The translations under genes and the position numbers were made by a program. A stretch of 64,000 nt of DNA, taken from contig CM043969.1 of NCBI GenBank assembly GCA_014529385.2, positions 76,184,676 to 76,248,675 of the forward strand. Reading direction: 5' to 3'. Position 1 is the stretch's first letter; each line of letters opens with the position of its first letter. Below the pieces are notes generated by a model. That model worked only from the letters and a program-made list of their open reading frames with translations. It ran no database searches and was not told the origin of the DNA. Shown one piece after another: positions 23,440 to 34,201 of the stretch. The DNA is from Adiantum capillus-veneris (Eukaryota > Streptophyta > Polypodiopsida > Polypodiales > Pteridaceae).

Positions 23440-23760
23440 TGTTAAGAATTGGATCGTGCTAACTATGGTGGATGAAAGAGAAACATAGCGTCAATGTGTG
23501 AATGTGTGTGTAAGCAAGGCTATCACTCAAGTGAATTAGGTTCCAAGATAGAATTAGCTTGGACTCATAAACACAATCTTGAGTATTGACTTAGCTTAGC
23601 ACAAGCTCACCATAGACAAGCACGTAGTGCAAAACAGAGTTGTGTTTATTGATTCATGAAATGAGATTTAAGTAGCTCTATAGCCTTGCTCCACAGTATG
23701 TGGGATAAATCCACTCTCCTCTCCTTGACTCACAGTTTAGAACAAAGCTCACACTTTACA
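23440..23760 (-). repeat. 5' LTR of element B
   Basis: This 321-bp LTR runs TGTTAAGAATTGG...CACACTTTACA on the plus strand and is followed by the target-site duplication CTTTG. It differs from 18093-18404 by scattered substitutions and a small insertion (CCATAGACAAG). Confidence 0.93.
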
Positions 23761-23765
23761 CTTTG

Positions 23766-24400
23766 TACCGTCTTTGACTTGGTTGTCCAATTAGACTCGC
23801 TCTTATTGGTTGATCTGTTGGATCTTGCAATTCCGGTTCTCAATTATAGATCTGACCATTGTAATCCATGTACAATGACCCTGATTGCATATGCACTAAA
23901 TGTATGTTTTGTTGGCTTGTGCAGATTTTTGGATAAACACTTGGGTCAATTTTTTGTACTTCTATCTGCACTTCATCTTTGAGCTTGCAATATCTGGCTC
24001 CACTGAAGTCTGCGAAAATTTGGGAGTTCTATAAATTCTAATTTACGCTCATCAATAGGATCTTGGCTCCTGTGTTGTTTTTGTTGCTCATCAAGTATCT
24101 ATGGCCTTCTGAATCTGCATATAAGACTTTATCTCCATTGTAGCCATACAGCTACAAAATTTGCTATGTTGCAGTTGTGTATGTGTTGCCACTGCTACTA
24201 GCTTGTACTTGAACTCTCGGCTCGATTTGAGTCCATGTCGACCGGTTTTGTAAAAACTGTCACCTATCAATTTTAGGTGTTGATTAGCAAAATTTCTCCT
24301 GGTCGGTTTTGATAAAACTGCTTTAGCCAAAGCACTTTTGCAGTGGACTACTCTTCAGACTCACAAGAGTTGATTAACTCTAGCTTGACTGTGTCAGAAA
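23766..24400 (-). pseudogene. element A gag-like region, N-terminal part
   Basis: It matches C 43500-44230 in reverse. The start MDSNRA lies near 24238, followed by the LYGYNGDKV module and GHRYLM text. Scattered stops and frameshifts are present. It was separated from the downstream part by the insertion of element B. Confidence 0.7.
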
Positions 24401-25493
24401 TTGATCTAGGCTCTGAATAGCCTAATCTGCTATCCACCGTAATTGGTCAATTTTCAGCTTGATTTTGACAAATTTAGAAATTTGTATGCCGCTCACGGCT
24501 TTGAGTTGACCTTTTCTTGCTTTCTCCGGCTAATCTTCTGCTATTTATGACTGTTCCGCTGTTTGCTCCTTTCTTTTCTCGGTTGCTGCTCTCGATTTTC
24601 ACTCGCTTTTGCTCGGTGTGATTCTCGACAGTGTGTTTTTCGACGTTGTTTTTTGCTTTTCTACCTCTTTCTGCCTTTTTCTCGCTCTTTCTGGTACTTT
24701 CGACGAGTTTTTTTTTTATTTTCCTTAATTTTTTGTGAAATTTTGAATTTTCTAAATTTTTTAGGGTGATTTTTAAAAAAAATTGGGAAAGTTTTGATTT
24801 TTTACCATTTTTCTGTGAATCTGTGAATTTCCTAAATTTTTTCCGTGAATTTTGGAAATTTTTGTGATTTATTGTGTTTTTTTCGGTCAGTTTTGAATTT
24901 TATGTGAGTTTTTTACTTTGAATTTTTTAAGTTTTCCTACTTTTTGTGATTTTTTTAATGAATTTTGTAAGGTTTTTTCTATTGATTTTTTTAAAAATTT
25001 TAATCCATTTAAAAAAATAATAATTGAATTTTTGTCTTTTTTTCGTAATTGTTTTTTTTTGTGATGTTATATTGATTTTATTTTATTTTTTAATTGTTTT
25101 TATGTTTTTAATGTTTTTTTAAAAATTATTATTATTATTATTATATTTTTAAATGGATTTATAAATTGAAAAGAACAAAAACAACAAAAAATAATTGCCT
25201 GTCACCTACCTGGCTGCACGTTGACGCCGTTCATCTCGCTGGCAGTGATTGCGGGAGTGGCTGTTCTCAGCACAGTCAGCGAGAGGGCACTAGGCAGCGC
25301 CGAAAGGCAGTTAGAGAAAGAGAGAGAGAGGGTGCGCGCTAGAGAGAAAGTGAGTGCGCCTGCGTGTGTGTGTGTGTATGGACGCGTGTGGGCAGATAGT
25401 GGGAGCTTGGCGTGCAGTAGGGCGGGCCTGACTGGGACGCGGAGAGAGAGTTAAGAGAGAGAGAACGTAAGTTAAGTTAGAAGGGAGGTGTGT

Positions 25494-25525
<32 letters not shown>

Positions 25526-25537
25526 GTTAGAGAGTTG

Positions 25538-25573
<36 letters not shown>

Positions 25574-27125
25574 TGGGTGGTGTTCACCCGCAGAGCTAGA
25601 AAAATACATTTTTCCCAACCAAAGAAATAAAGGGCAAACTTGAAGTTCTCCCGATGTCAAATTTTGAACCTTTTGCCGGTAATTATACTAAACTTTGTGA
25701 AAATTTCCCGGTCTTCTTCAAGTCAAGCTCAAAATCTAAACGGGATTTTAGGATTTCAGCCAGTTAAAATACACTGGATCCCGGGGTTTTTTTTTATAAC
25801 ATTGGTCACACGCTAGCAGCGAGAGAGAGGGGGAGTGTGACGGGAAGAGAGAGAGAGAGTGAGGGGGGTAGGAGAGAGAAAGTTAGAGAGAGAGTGAGGG
25901 TGTGGAGTTGGTTCACAGGGAGAGGAAGAAGAAGAGAATTTTAATGTCGACGAAGAAAGCTATCTCTACAGACTGTAAAGATTTATCGGAAGAGGTGTAA
26001 AGTTAATGCGCCGCAAGGCACGGGCGTTGAAGCTCGGGCCGGGCTTTTTATTACTTTTTTATCCCCAAACATCCAAAAATGCCAAAAACAAACAAAAAAT
26101 TATCCAACAATGCGCCGCAAGGCACGGGCGTTGAAGCTCGGGCCGGGCTTTTTATTACTTTTTTATCCCCAAACATCCAAAAATGCCATAAACAGACAAA
26201 AAATTATCCAACAATCCAAAAATTACCAAAAAAATCCAAAAAACCTCCGAAAAAATAAAAAAATCTCTAAAAATCAACCGCAATCACAATCAAACATTTT
26301 CGACACGCAAAAGCACACCAACGCAACTTTTACCGAAAATACAATATATGACACAATCATCAACCCGATCTCCAAAAATAGTGAAACGCTCAAAACTCGG
26401 TAAACGAAGGCCCAAATGCGCTCAAAACGATGCCAAAAACACACATTAAAAACAGCTTGTAAAATTCGCAAAATATCAAATTTTTATGGAATTAAGCGAA
26501 TATTAATGCAAAAATTAGCAAAACATTGTCAAAATTTTATAAAAATTATCCAAAAATTACCCAAAAAAATTCTAAGAATTCTCCACACATTGCGGAATAG
26601 TGCAGCCAAATAAAATCACAAAAATCACATCAATTCATTTGCTAAACAATTTCATCAATAAAATCAAAACTAAGCAATTAAACTGGCAAAATTAGGTCAA
26701 AATTTGACGCAATTGAAGTGTGTAAATCCCTGTTTTTGAGCTAAAGAATGCAGCAATTAACCATTATACACATCAAATATGCAATCCAAAATTGAATCAG
26801 TCATGCAAAGTAAACACTTTTTAGGCACACACACACACACACACACACTAATAATTGACAGTTTTCACCAATCTTTAGGTGCACACACAAAAGGGTTAAA
26901 CTTGTCGAAATTGCAATGTGATTTCACAAATCATTAGTTGGGTATAACCACAAAACAAATTAATCATCACAATTGAAAAATCATTAAGCACACATTGATT
27001 TTTAGGTGCACAAACATGGGCAAAATAGTGCACACACCTAAAATTAGGCATCAACACACTCAATTAGAATGCACACACACTTGATTTTAGTGCACACACA
27101 CTTGCAATTGACCATCCAAAAACAT
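24400..27125 (-). other. leader (5' untranslated) region of element A
   Basis: Non-coding and AT-rich, with long T runs (24700-25190). It then has a GA-rich block (25310-25520, CT on the element strand), a GT microsatellite (25541-25571) and a CA microsatellite (26826-26848). It aligns in reverse with C 40600-43500 and, for 26000-27120, in the same direction with D 51200-52010. Open frames here are low-complexity and are not called. Confidence 0.65.
26005..26212. repeat. 104-bp tandem duplication in A leader
   Basis: Two head-to-tail copies start at 26005 and 26109 (AATGCGCCGCAAGGCACGGG). They are almost identical, differing at two or so positions. Element C has one copy (about 41690-41790). 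Confidence 0.9.
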
Positions 27126-28480
27126 CCGGGGTCAAATATGTTGTAGTCCATCGCGATGAGGGCGGAGCATAATAACCCCTGTAAGAGTTAGCCCGATTCT
27201 CGCCAAGATGGAAGCAAAATGAGAGCCTCCCATCAATTTAGTGAGAGTTTCATTAAGATATTAATACGAATGGCCAAGAACTCCTAGGCTTTAATTTTAA
27301 TTTTAATTAATTTAAGCTAATTAATTAACACTAGTCTTGTAATGGGCCAAAAAGTGGCTCATGTCCAGATTCTAGTTTTTTAAGCATAACTTTTGCATAC
27401 GACATCAAAACTTCATGAGACTTCTTGAGCATCTTGTTAGGATGTGTCCAAGACTCTAAGATTTGTATTGAGTTGAAAATGCCAAAAATGATTTCTTTTA
27501 TTCTTTTAAAATGAGCCTTTTTGTGTGATTTACTACTTAGATTGGGCGAGTAGTAAATGTTGTCAGTCTTTATGTAAGCAACATAGAAGTATGATAGGTT
27601 CGTTACATACCATTACATACCTATTGAGGGATTTTTCAAAGAAGTTTGAGTCTATTAAAAAAAAAGATCTACCATTGAGTCAATATATTAAAATTATACG
27701 CATTTTACCAAATTAATCCTTAGAGATGACCATGCAAAGACAACTTCAACCCTTGATTTATCTTCTCGACATTTTTTATCAACTCATATTATGTGTTGGG
27801 CCTAATTCCCTGAGAGGGTTTTTTCTTTAGACATCTAAATAGCTATTGATTTTTTTATTGTAACAAAATCCTCTTAAAGCCACAAAAGTGGCTATTTTTT
27901 TTCCAGGACTAGTGTTAAAGTATGAAGCCACAAGATACAATAAAAATATTATAAGTACCTTCAAGGGTTAGAGTACAAAAAGCATCCAGGTGACGAGTTT
28001 TTGCAGAGGGAGGATGAGAAAAATCAGATTTATAGATAGTATTATAGAATAAGTATGCAAGTTCAACAAAGAGAAAACTGGTCTATAGTCCCAAAATTGG
28101 TGGCGAGAAATTAGCAAAGCCTAAGGATCATGGTAATTTTAGTAAGCACAAGTGCATGTGTGTGTGTGCACGCAAGGTAAATCCTGGGGCAATCACTTAT
28201 CAAAAGACCCCTATAGCACGTGCGTTCAAGAGGTAATTAATAATACCCCAATATACATACTATACTTACACTGTGAGCCTATTTAAAAAACCCCCACCCC
28301 CCTCTGTATGTATACATTTTTATACATTTTGGTCTTTTAATAATCCTCTCCGATTAACTCACGTGATATCATACACATTCTAAAAAGTGACCGCCCCGGG
28401 AGGTAAAGACTCATGGTAATCACCCATGAGATAACCATCAGCTCCATCATGCATAAGCCAGATAGTGCCACCTAACATGA
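27126..28480. other. unclassified AT-rich sequence
   Basis: No coding sequence, RNA gene or repeat that I can name is visible. It lies between the leader of A and the remnant of D, and is probably old repeat or host intergenic sequence. Confidence 0.4.
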
Positions 28481-28734
28481 CAAAGTGAGTGTGTGTAGTA
28501 GTAAGGCAACCAGAAGATTATAGCTAGATAAAACAATCACAGCCAAGTAGACAGAGAGAGAGAGAGAGATTTGAGCATGGGTTGGTGTGTGCATGTGCAA
28601 GAGAAAAGGCATAAGTGAGGTCCAAAATGCCATTGTGAGCGAATCGATTTTTTCAATTTTTTGATTCTTTGAACTCCAAAATTGCCAAAATAAGCTCAAA
28701 TTTTGCCTGAAAACTTTAAAGCTACCCAAGAATG
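28480..28734 (-). mobile_element. element D leader fragment, left of copia-2
   Basis: This piece is related to the leaders of A and C. It includes a GA tract (28553-28569, CT on the element strand) and CAAAATTGCC-type text, and ends at the target-site duplication GAATG (28730-28734). It continues across copia-2 at 51165. The left limit is uncertain. Confidence 0.5.
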
Positions 28735-28962
28735 TGTTTGAATTAGGGTTGCAAGAAAACACACATAGCTTGGAGAAGACAAAGGAAGCTCAAAACACAC
28801 AATAGAGAGTGTATTACTTAGTGTGCAATGGAAAGATAAGATAGTCCTAGAGTGATGGGCGTGTATACAATGCACGGAAAAAAAACCTCCCAGTGAGGGA
28901 AAAAATGCCCTGGCGGTCCTAAGTGTGCTCACACGCATCATTACCACATGTATATGGTAACA
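28735..28962 (-). repeat. 3' LTR of copia-2
   Basis: This LTR is 228 bp, from TGTTTGAATTAGGG to TATGGTAACA on the plus strand. It is followed by the complement of the polypurine tract (AATCCCCCCTGGGA). Confidence 0.9.
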
Positions 28963-29040
28963 AATCCCCCCTGGGAGTGCTGCGGTGAACGAGAGTTGGC
29001 ACATAGAGTATAGGGAAGTGCCATGCCTCGAGGACATGAT

Positions 29041-30650
29041 CAATCCACAAAGAGGAGTAAGCCGAAAGCTTTGCGAAAAGCTTCAAACTTCTCATGAGAC
29101 AATGCCTTGGTGAAAATATCTGCAAGGTTGTCCTATGTTGGTACATAAACAAAAGTGATCTTTCCTGCTGAGAGCCTCTCATACTGGTAATGCACCTCAT
29201 GTGCTTTGTGCAAGCATGAAAAATTGGGCTCCTTGCAACTGCCAATGCACTCTGACTGTGTAGTGTTGGAAGTATCCTACCCAACACCCAAATCAACCAT
29301 AAGGCGTCTGAGCCATACACACTCAACCGTATCTGTGAAAACTGCCCTGTACTCAGCTTCACAACTGGAAGTGGCCACAATAGGTTTCTTCTTGCTCAAC
29401 CATGATATGCATGAACTACCAAGCATGAAACAAAAACCACTCGTAGACACTCGCGTGTCAAAACAACCAACCCAATTTGAGTCCTAGAAAGCATGTAAAT
29501 CTGGAGACAATGACCCCCCTTGGGATAAAACGAGCCAAGATGTAAAGTGCCACTCAAGTAGCAAAAACTCCTCTTGATAGCTTGCCAGTGCTTAGACCTT
29601 GGGCTATGCATAAATCTGCTAACCTATGAGACTGCAAACTGAATATCTGGCCTCATGTTGCCTACATAAATAAGGCAACCAACAGTAGTTTGGTAAAGAG
29701 TGACATCGGCAGGATCACCAGCATCATGAAGAGTCAATTTTAAACTTGTTTCCATGGGAGTGGAAATAGGTTTGCAATCCTCGAGTCCAAACTTACATAG
29801 CAATGTCTCTATGTAACTTGTTTGACACAAGGCAATACCACCATCACACTGCTTAAACTGTATACCCAAGTAATGATGCAACATCTCCAAATATTTCATC
29901 TTGAAAGTAGCATTCCAATCAGCCTTAAATTCAACAATATTTCTGTCATTTGGTCCAGTGATCAACAAATCATCCACATAGAGAATGACAATGAGAAGTA
30001 CACCACCCTCTCGCTTTACATACAATGTGCTTTTTGTTGGACTGTTACAAAAGCTTTGTTTGACCAAATGAGTGTCAGCCTTCTCATACCAAGCACAAGG
30101 AGATTGCTTTAACCCATATAGATCTTTCTTATATTTTTACACTTTATCTTCTTACCCTTTAATAAAAAAACCACGAGGTTGTGTTACATAAACTTCCTCA
30201 AATATGTCACCATTCAAGAAAGCTGTAATGTACATCCCAACCAAAATGGGCTGCCAATGCACATAGAAAATTCAAAGTAGTCATACGTCAAGGGGGAGCA
30301 AAAGTCTCTTCATAATTTATGCCTTTTGTTGTGCATAACCCTTTTCAACAAGTCGAGCCTTATAGCGATCAATCTCACCCTCTAGCTTGCATTTCAACTT
30401 GTAAACCCTTTGCAACAAGTCGAGCCTTATACCGATCAATCTCACCATCCCAAGCTGTTTCAACTTGTAAACCCAATTTGTAACAATGGCCTTTTTGTCA
30501 GAAGACAAATTACATAAAGTCCACATGTCATTTTCTATAAGTGCATCATATTCTGATTGCATGACAACCATCCAATTTTTTGAAGTTTGTGCTTCCTCAA
30601 AAGACAAAGGTTCCTCAACATCACATAAGCTAGACACAGCCAATGCATAA
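29041..30650 (-). pseudogene. copia-2 reverse transcriptase and RNase H
   Basis: Right to left, the RT begins with SKNWMVVMQSEYDALIEND (near 30580). It includes catalytic YVDDLLITGP (near 29980), YLGIQF, and the RT end STPMET and YQTTVGCLIYVGNMRPDIQ (about 29700). The KHWQAIKRSF...LSGT connection follows. The RNase H motif SSCEAEYRAV lies near 29360 and the C-terminal NLADIFTKALSHEKFE near 29100. Stops and frameshifts are scattered. A 67-bp tandem duplication disrupts the RT N-terminal region (30348-30480). Confidence 0.87.
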
Positions 30651-30779
30651 CATCTGATGCATAAGATGCATGGCGAGAACTTGAACGAGTACGATTAGAC
30701 AAAGGTACATCCAATTTACTGTCACGCAAAGTATGCACTAGCCATTTTGACATACCTCTAGCCTACTCATTCTTCTCAA

Positions 30780-32693
30780 CCCTTTCCGCATCAAGTACAT
30801 CATGTACATCTACATCAGTAATAGGTTGATCTGTAACATTTTTTGAAATCCCCATAGGCTGTACATTTGCCTCATTGGAATTTACATTCTAACTTCCACC
30901 TCTGAAAAGAGGCAACAAAGTGTCATAAATGTCAGTGGGAGCTTACATTACTAACTCTAGTACATGACAACAAGGGTGCAACCACTAACCTTTTCTTTTA
31001 GCACTATAGCCAACAAAAATACATCTGACAGTCTTACCATCCAATTTTCTTCGTTGCATTTGTGGCACCAAAGCATATGCCAAATAGCCAAAAGCACGCA
31101 GGTGCTTAATAGAAGTTTTTCTATCATGCCATGCTTCATATGGAGTCATAGACTGCAAAGCTTTTGTAGGACACCTGTTTAGTAGATAAGTGGAACACAT
31201 GATAGCCTCAAGCCAAAACGAATATGGAAAATCTTGACTTTTGACCATACATTGTGCCATTTCCATGAGAGACCTATTTTTCCTCCATTTTGCTAAGGTG
31301 TATACATCACTATACATTGGTGTTTTATCGTGTGACTAGCCAGAAATGCATTAAATTCATGAGACATATACTCCCCCCCTCGATTTGAACGGAGGGTGCC
31401 CATAGTACATGTTGAGACATTCTCAACCATAGCCATAAATTGTTTGAAGCACATAAACACTTCAGACTTTGCTTTAAGCGGATATACCCATGCATGCCTG
31501 GAGTAATCATCAATGAAAGCCATGAAGTAAAGGTAATCCCCCAAGGACGGAGTTTGCATGGGCCCACAAACATCATATACACAAGCTGCAACCTGCATGT
31601 AGCTCTAATTGAACCATCCTTTGGAAACTTTGAACGTTGCATCTTACCCAAAATATAGCCTTCACAAACATGTTTGACACATGCTTCAAGAAGTGGCAAA
31701 GAAGTAACCATATCAAATTTCTACAAACACAACAAAGTGACAAAATTCAGATGCCCAAAACATGCATGCCAAATTTTTGCATTTGAAACAGCCTTTATCC
31801 ACAACATCATTTGCAAAAAAATTCTCACGCCTGTTATACAAAGTGAGCTTATATAGCCCACGGCATAAAATGGCACATGCAAAAATTTCATCAACAAAAT
31901 TGAGATCATGTACTATACATCTGTCATCCACAAATTTGACTACAAGACCACATCTAGAAAGCGCAGATACAGACAAAAGATTCTTCTTGATCCCAGGTAC
32001 ATACAATGCATCAACAAATGTGAAAGAGCTACCATTTTCAACAGTAAGCACAATCTTTCCAGCTCCATGAACCGGATAAGAGGCATTGTTGGCACAAGTG
32101 ACAGTATTCCCATGAGAGATAGACTCAAGAGAGGTAAACAAATCTTGATGTGAGATAATGTGCTTTGTAGCACCACTGTCAAAATACCACACATGTGACT
32201 CAACAACAACTGACATACATGCATCATGGGAAACATGATCATAAGTACACTCTGCACTAAAAGCCCACTATGTATCTACATCAGCATCACAATCTCCTTC
32301 CATTGAAGACTCTACAATAGCTGCACTTGTATTGGACCTTGTAGTTTATCCAAACCCTTTCTTCTTAGCCTTTCTTTCCTTCCATTTCATACACTATTTG
32401 ATCAAGTGATCATTAGCTCTACAATAATGGCAATGCATCTTCTTTTTGTCCTTATCACCAGAATTCCTAGACAAAGTGCTGTCATCAGGAGAAGCGTTAG
32501 GAACATAAGATTTTCCACTCACAGAAGAACCATGAGAAGTGGTTACATTGTTGTTACCACCTTGTCTTCGAGCATCAATAAAAGCCTATTCAACTGCACG
32601 CTATATAACCCTGTTCTTTCTGGAAAGTGACTCTTGCAACATCAATGTGCATAATGCATCTAACTTGAAAACTTATGGATTTCCTTGGGTCAT
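30780..32693 (-). pseudogene. copia-2 gag C-terminus, protease and integrase
   Basis: Right to left it has the zinc knuckle CHYCRANDHLIK (near 32420, with a stop before the last Cys) and the protease FDSGATKH (about 32175). GAG-pre-integrase follows, then an integrase core with DVCGPMQTPSLG and FIDDYSRHAW. The second catalytic position reads LRSNRGGEY (Asp to Asn), and the region around the catalytic Glu has lost about 10 bp. The C-terminal part (PYEAWHDRKTSIKHL) follows. ORF 31713-32216 is open through protease and pre-integrase. It is nonfunctional. Confidence 0.85.
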
Positions 32694-33143
32694 TGTTAAC
32701 TGAGTCAACATCAACAGAAGCTGCTAAAGACCGAAGACGTACGGATGCACATCGAGGATGAAAACAAAGAAGCAGTAAAGATTGGAGTTACACATTTTTC
32801 ATGTTTTCCCAAAATGGTCACGTATTGTAAATTCTCGATTTATTCAAGCCATTGTAATAGTAATGTGTTATGGGCTCAATGGGAGTTCCAATCTGTAAAG
32901 AACAGGTCAATTAGTGTGTCTAGGTTGCAGATTCAGTAAGTGGCAGAGCCCTAAAGGCCTTGGGTGCCTGAACATTGCATATTTTTATCCTAAGTATATA
33001 AGACAGTGCGTAAAAGAAATTAGGGTTCTCAAGCTCATTTGTTGAGAGCACTCTTTGGTGAGAGCTCTTGAGGTGTGTCGCTATGGAGTCCTTGAGCTTC
33101 TCCTTGCTCATGTGACTTGGTTAACACTAATCAATGCTTAATT
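32694..33143 (+). repeat. 5' LTR of element C, first part
   Basis: It starts TGTTAACTGAGTCAACATC directly after GTCAT and matches 49180-49638 of the 3' LTR. It is interrupted after TAATT by the LTR of gypsy-2 and resumes at 39339. Confidence 0.9.
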
Positions 33144-33313
33144 TTTTAGGACAAGGGTCCTGTACCCTAAGAACTAGGATAGTCATGGACTACGGCCAAG
33201 GGTCGGGTTAGGCAGTGTGGACAGGGGATCCGTCTAGGGCAAGGGGCTAGGAGCCCGCCTATATAAAGGGAGGTTGGGAGGAGGATCTCAGAGTATAATT
33301 CCTAGTTCTTACA
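33144..33313 (+). repeat. 5' LTR of gypsy-2
   Basis: This 170-bp LTR ends CCTAGTTCTTACA. Its first bases read TTTTAGGAC where the 3' LTR has TGTTAGGAC, so the terminal TG is mutated to TT. Confidence 0.92.
33260..33268 (+). promoter_or_regulatory. TATA box of gypsy-2 LTR
   Basis: TATATAAAG is conserved in both LTRs (33260-33268 and 39279-39287). It lies about 45 bp before the LTR end, fitting an LTR core promoter. Confidence 0.65.
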
Positions 33314-33314
33314 C

Positions 33315-33326
33315 TGGTATCAAAGC
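33315..33326 (+). promoter_or_regulatory. primer-binding site of gypsy-2
   Basis: TGGTATCAAAGC lies one base after the LTR. It matches the initiator-tRNA-Met primer site with one mismatch. Confidence 0.8.
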
Positions 33327-34201
33327 TTAGGAGCCTCTCTTCCACTCTCTCTCTAGGTGTGGTCTCTTTAGGTCCCTAAAAGCAAGCTCTTTGGGTGAGA
33401 ACCGTGGCTTTTTGGGGGGCTTTTCCAAAAATAGATAGTTTTCTTGCCAAATTGGGCCGCCTTTCCCGTTTGGGAAGTGTGTGTGTGGTGCATGAAGTCG
33501 CGAGGAGATTGGCTTGGAAGGAGCGCCATGGGGAGGTAGAGATTTGCACCACCATCTCGCGGCCGTAGCCGGCTTGAGCAACCCACACCATCTCCATCTC
33601 CTTGCTCGCAGAGAATGGTCCGTTGTCTGCATTTTTTTTCCTTCAAAATCTCGCCTATTTTCACATTGTGAGGCCTTTTGGCCATTAGCCTTAGGCCTTG
33701 GCCACTACTAGTGGCCCTTTCCACAGGCAATTCAACGAACCAAGGCGGTCAAGCAAGCCAGAGCAACACAAGCAAGGCGAAGCAAACACTCGGCTTCCCA
33801 TCGAATCTCACGAAGTCCGACTACGCTCAGTACCTACAGAAATTTACAAAGCCTGCATATTTTTTTGCGACGACTTCAAGAGGCGTTCAAGCAACATAAT
33901 AGTCAAAGCTTCCAACAATTAAGCTTCGACTCCCCTTTATGTTGCTATCCCTTGCTAAAGCCCGTGGCTGCCACAGTAAGGGTAACTAAAAGGCTCAAAA
34001 GACTCTTTTTGGCATGCATTTATGCTCGTCAATTCAAGGTTCAAAGGTAAAGCTTTAACCATACACGGTGCGGAGTTCGATTTGTACCCCGCCGGTGCAA
34101 ATTATTGTTTATTCAAAGATTAAGTGCTACGACGTGCAAAGGGGAGTTCGCTATACTTTGCAACTTTTTTCCGAGTACTTCTTTCACTGCACTGTGTAGC
34201 C
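33327..34201 (+). other. gypsy-2 leader
   Basis: An untranslated leader of about 875 bp lies between the primer-binding site and the gag ATG. Several open frames of 60-120 codons occur on both strands, without recognisable domains. I treat them as chance. Confidence 0.6.

Larger units (their letters stand above)
18093..23760 (-). mobile_element. gag-only copia-like element B (non-autonomous), antisense
   Basis: LTRs at 18093-18404 (312 bp) and 23440-23760 (321 bp) both run TGTTA...TTTACA. They are flanked by the 5-bp target-site duplication CTTTG (18088-18092 and 23761-23765). The primer-binding site complement at 23421-23437 matches initiator-tRNA-Met over 17 nt, and a polypurine-tract complement lies at 18405-18419. 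The only coding sequence of its own is a copia gag (18654-19560). No RT or integrase is seen, so it would need a helper. It disrupts the gag of element A and is itself interrupted by E2. Confidence 0.92.
14821..27125 (-). mobile_element. large LTR element A (RT-less family A/C/D), antisense, 5' truncated
   Basis: The 3' LTR is 14821-15744, followed by a polypurine-tract complement (TTCCCCCCTT, 15745-15754). The internal region matches element C in reverse. 16850-18087 and 23766-24400 correspond to the gag-like region of C, and 24400-27125 corresponds to its leader. Element B (18093-23760) is inserted between the two gag pieces. Relative to C, A lacks about 3.1 kb (C coordinates about 45075-48180), with the junction near 17150. 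No 5' LTR or primer-binding site follows; leader homology to C and D stops near 27125. No RT, RNase H or integrase is present. Confidence 0.8.

Noticed and set aside
33327-33922. Several ORFs of 60-120 codons in the gypsy-2 leader
   Set aside because: They overlap on both strands and have no domain; the gag ATG is at 34202.
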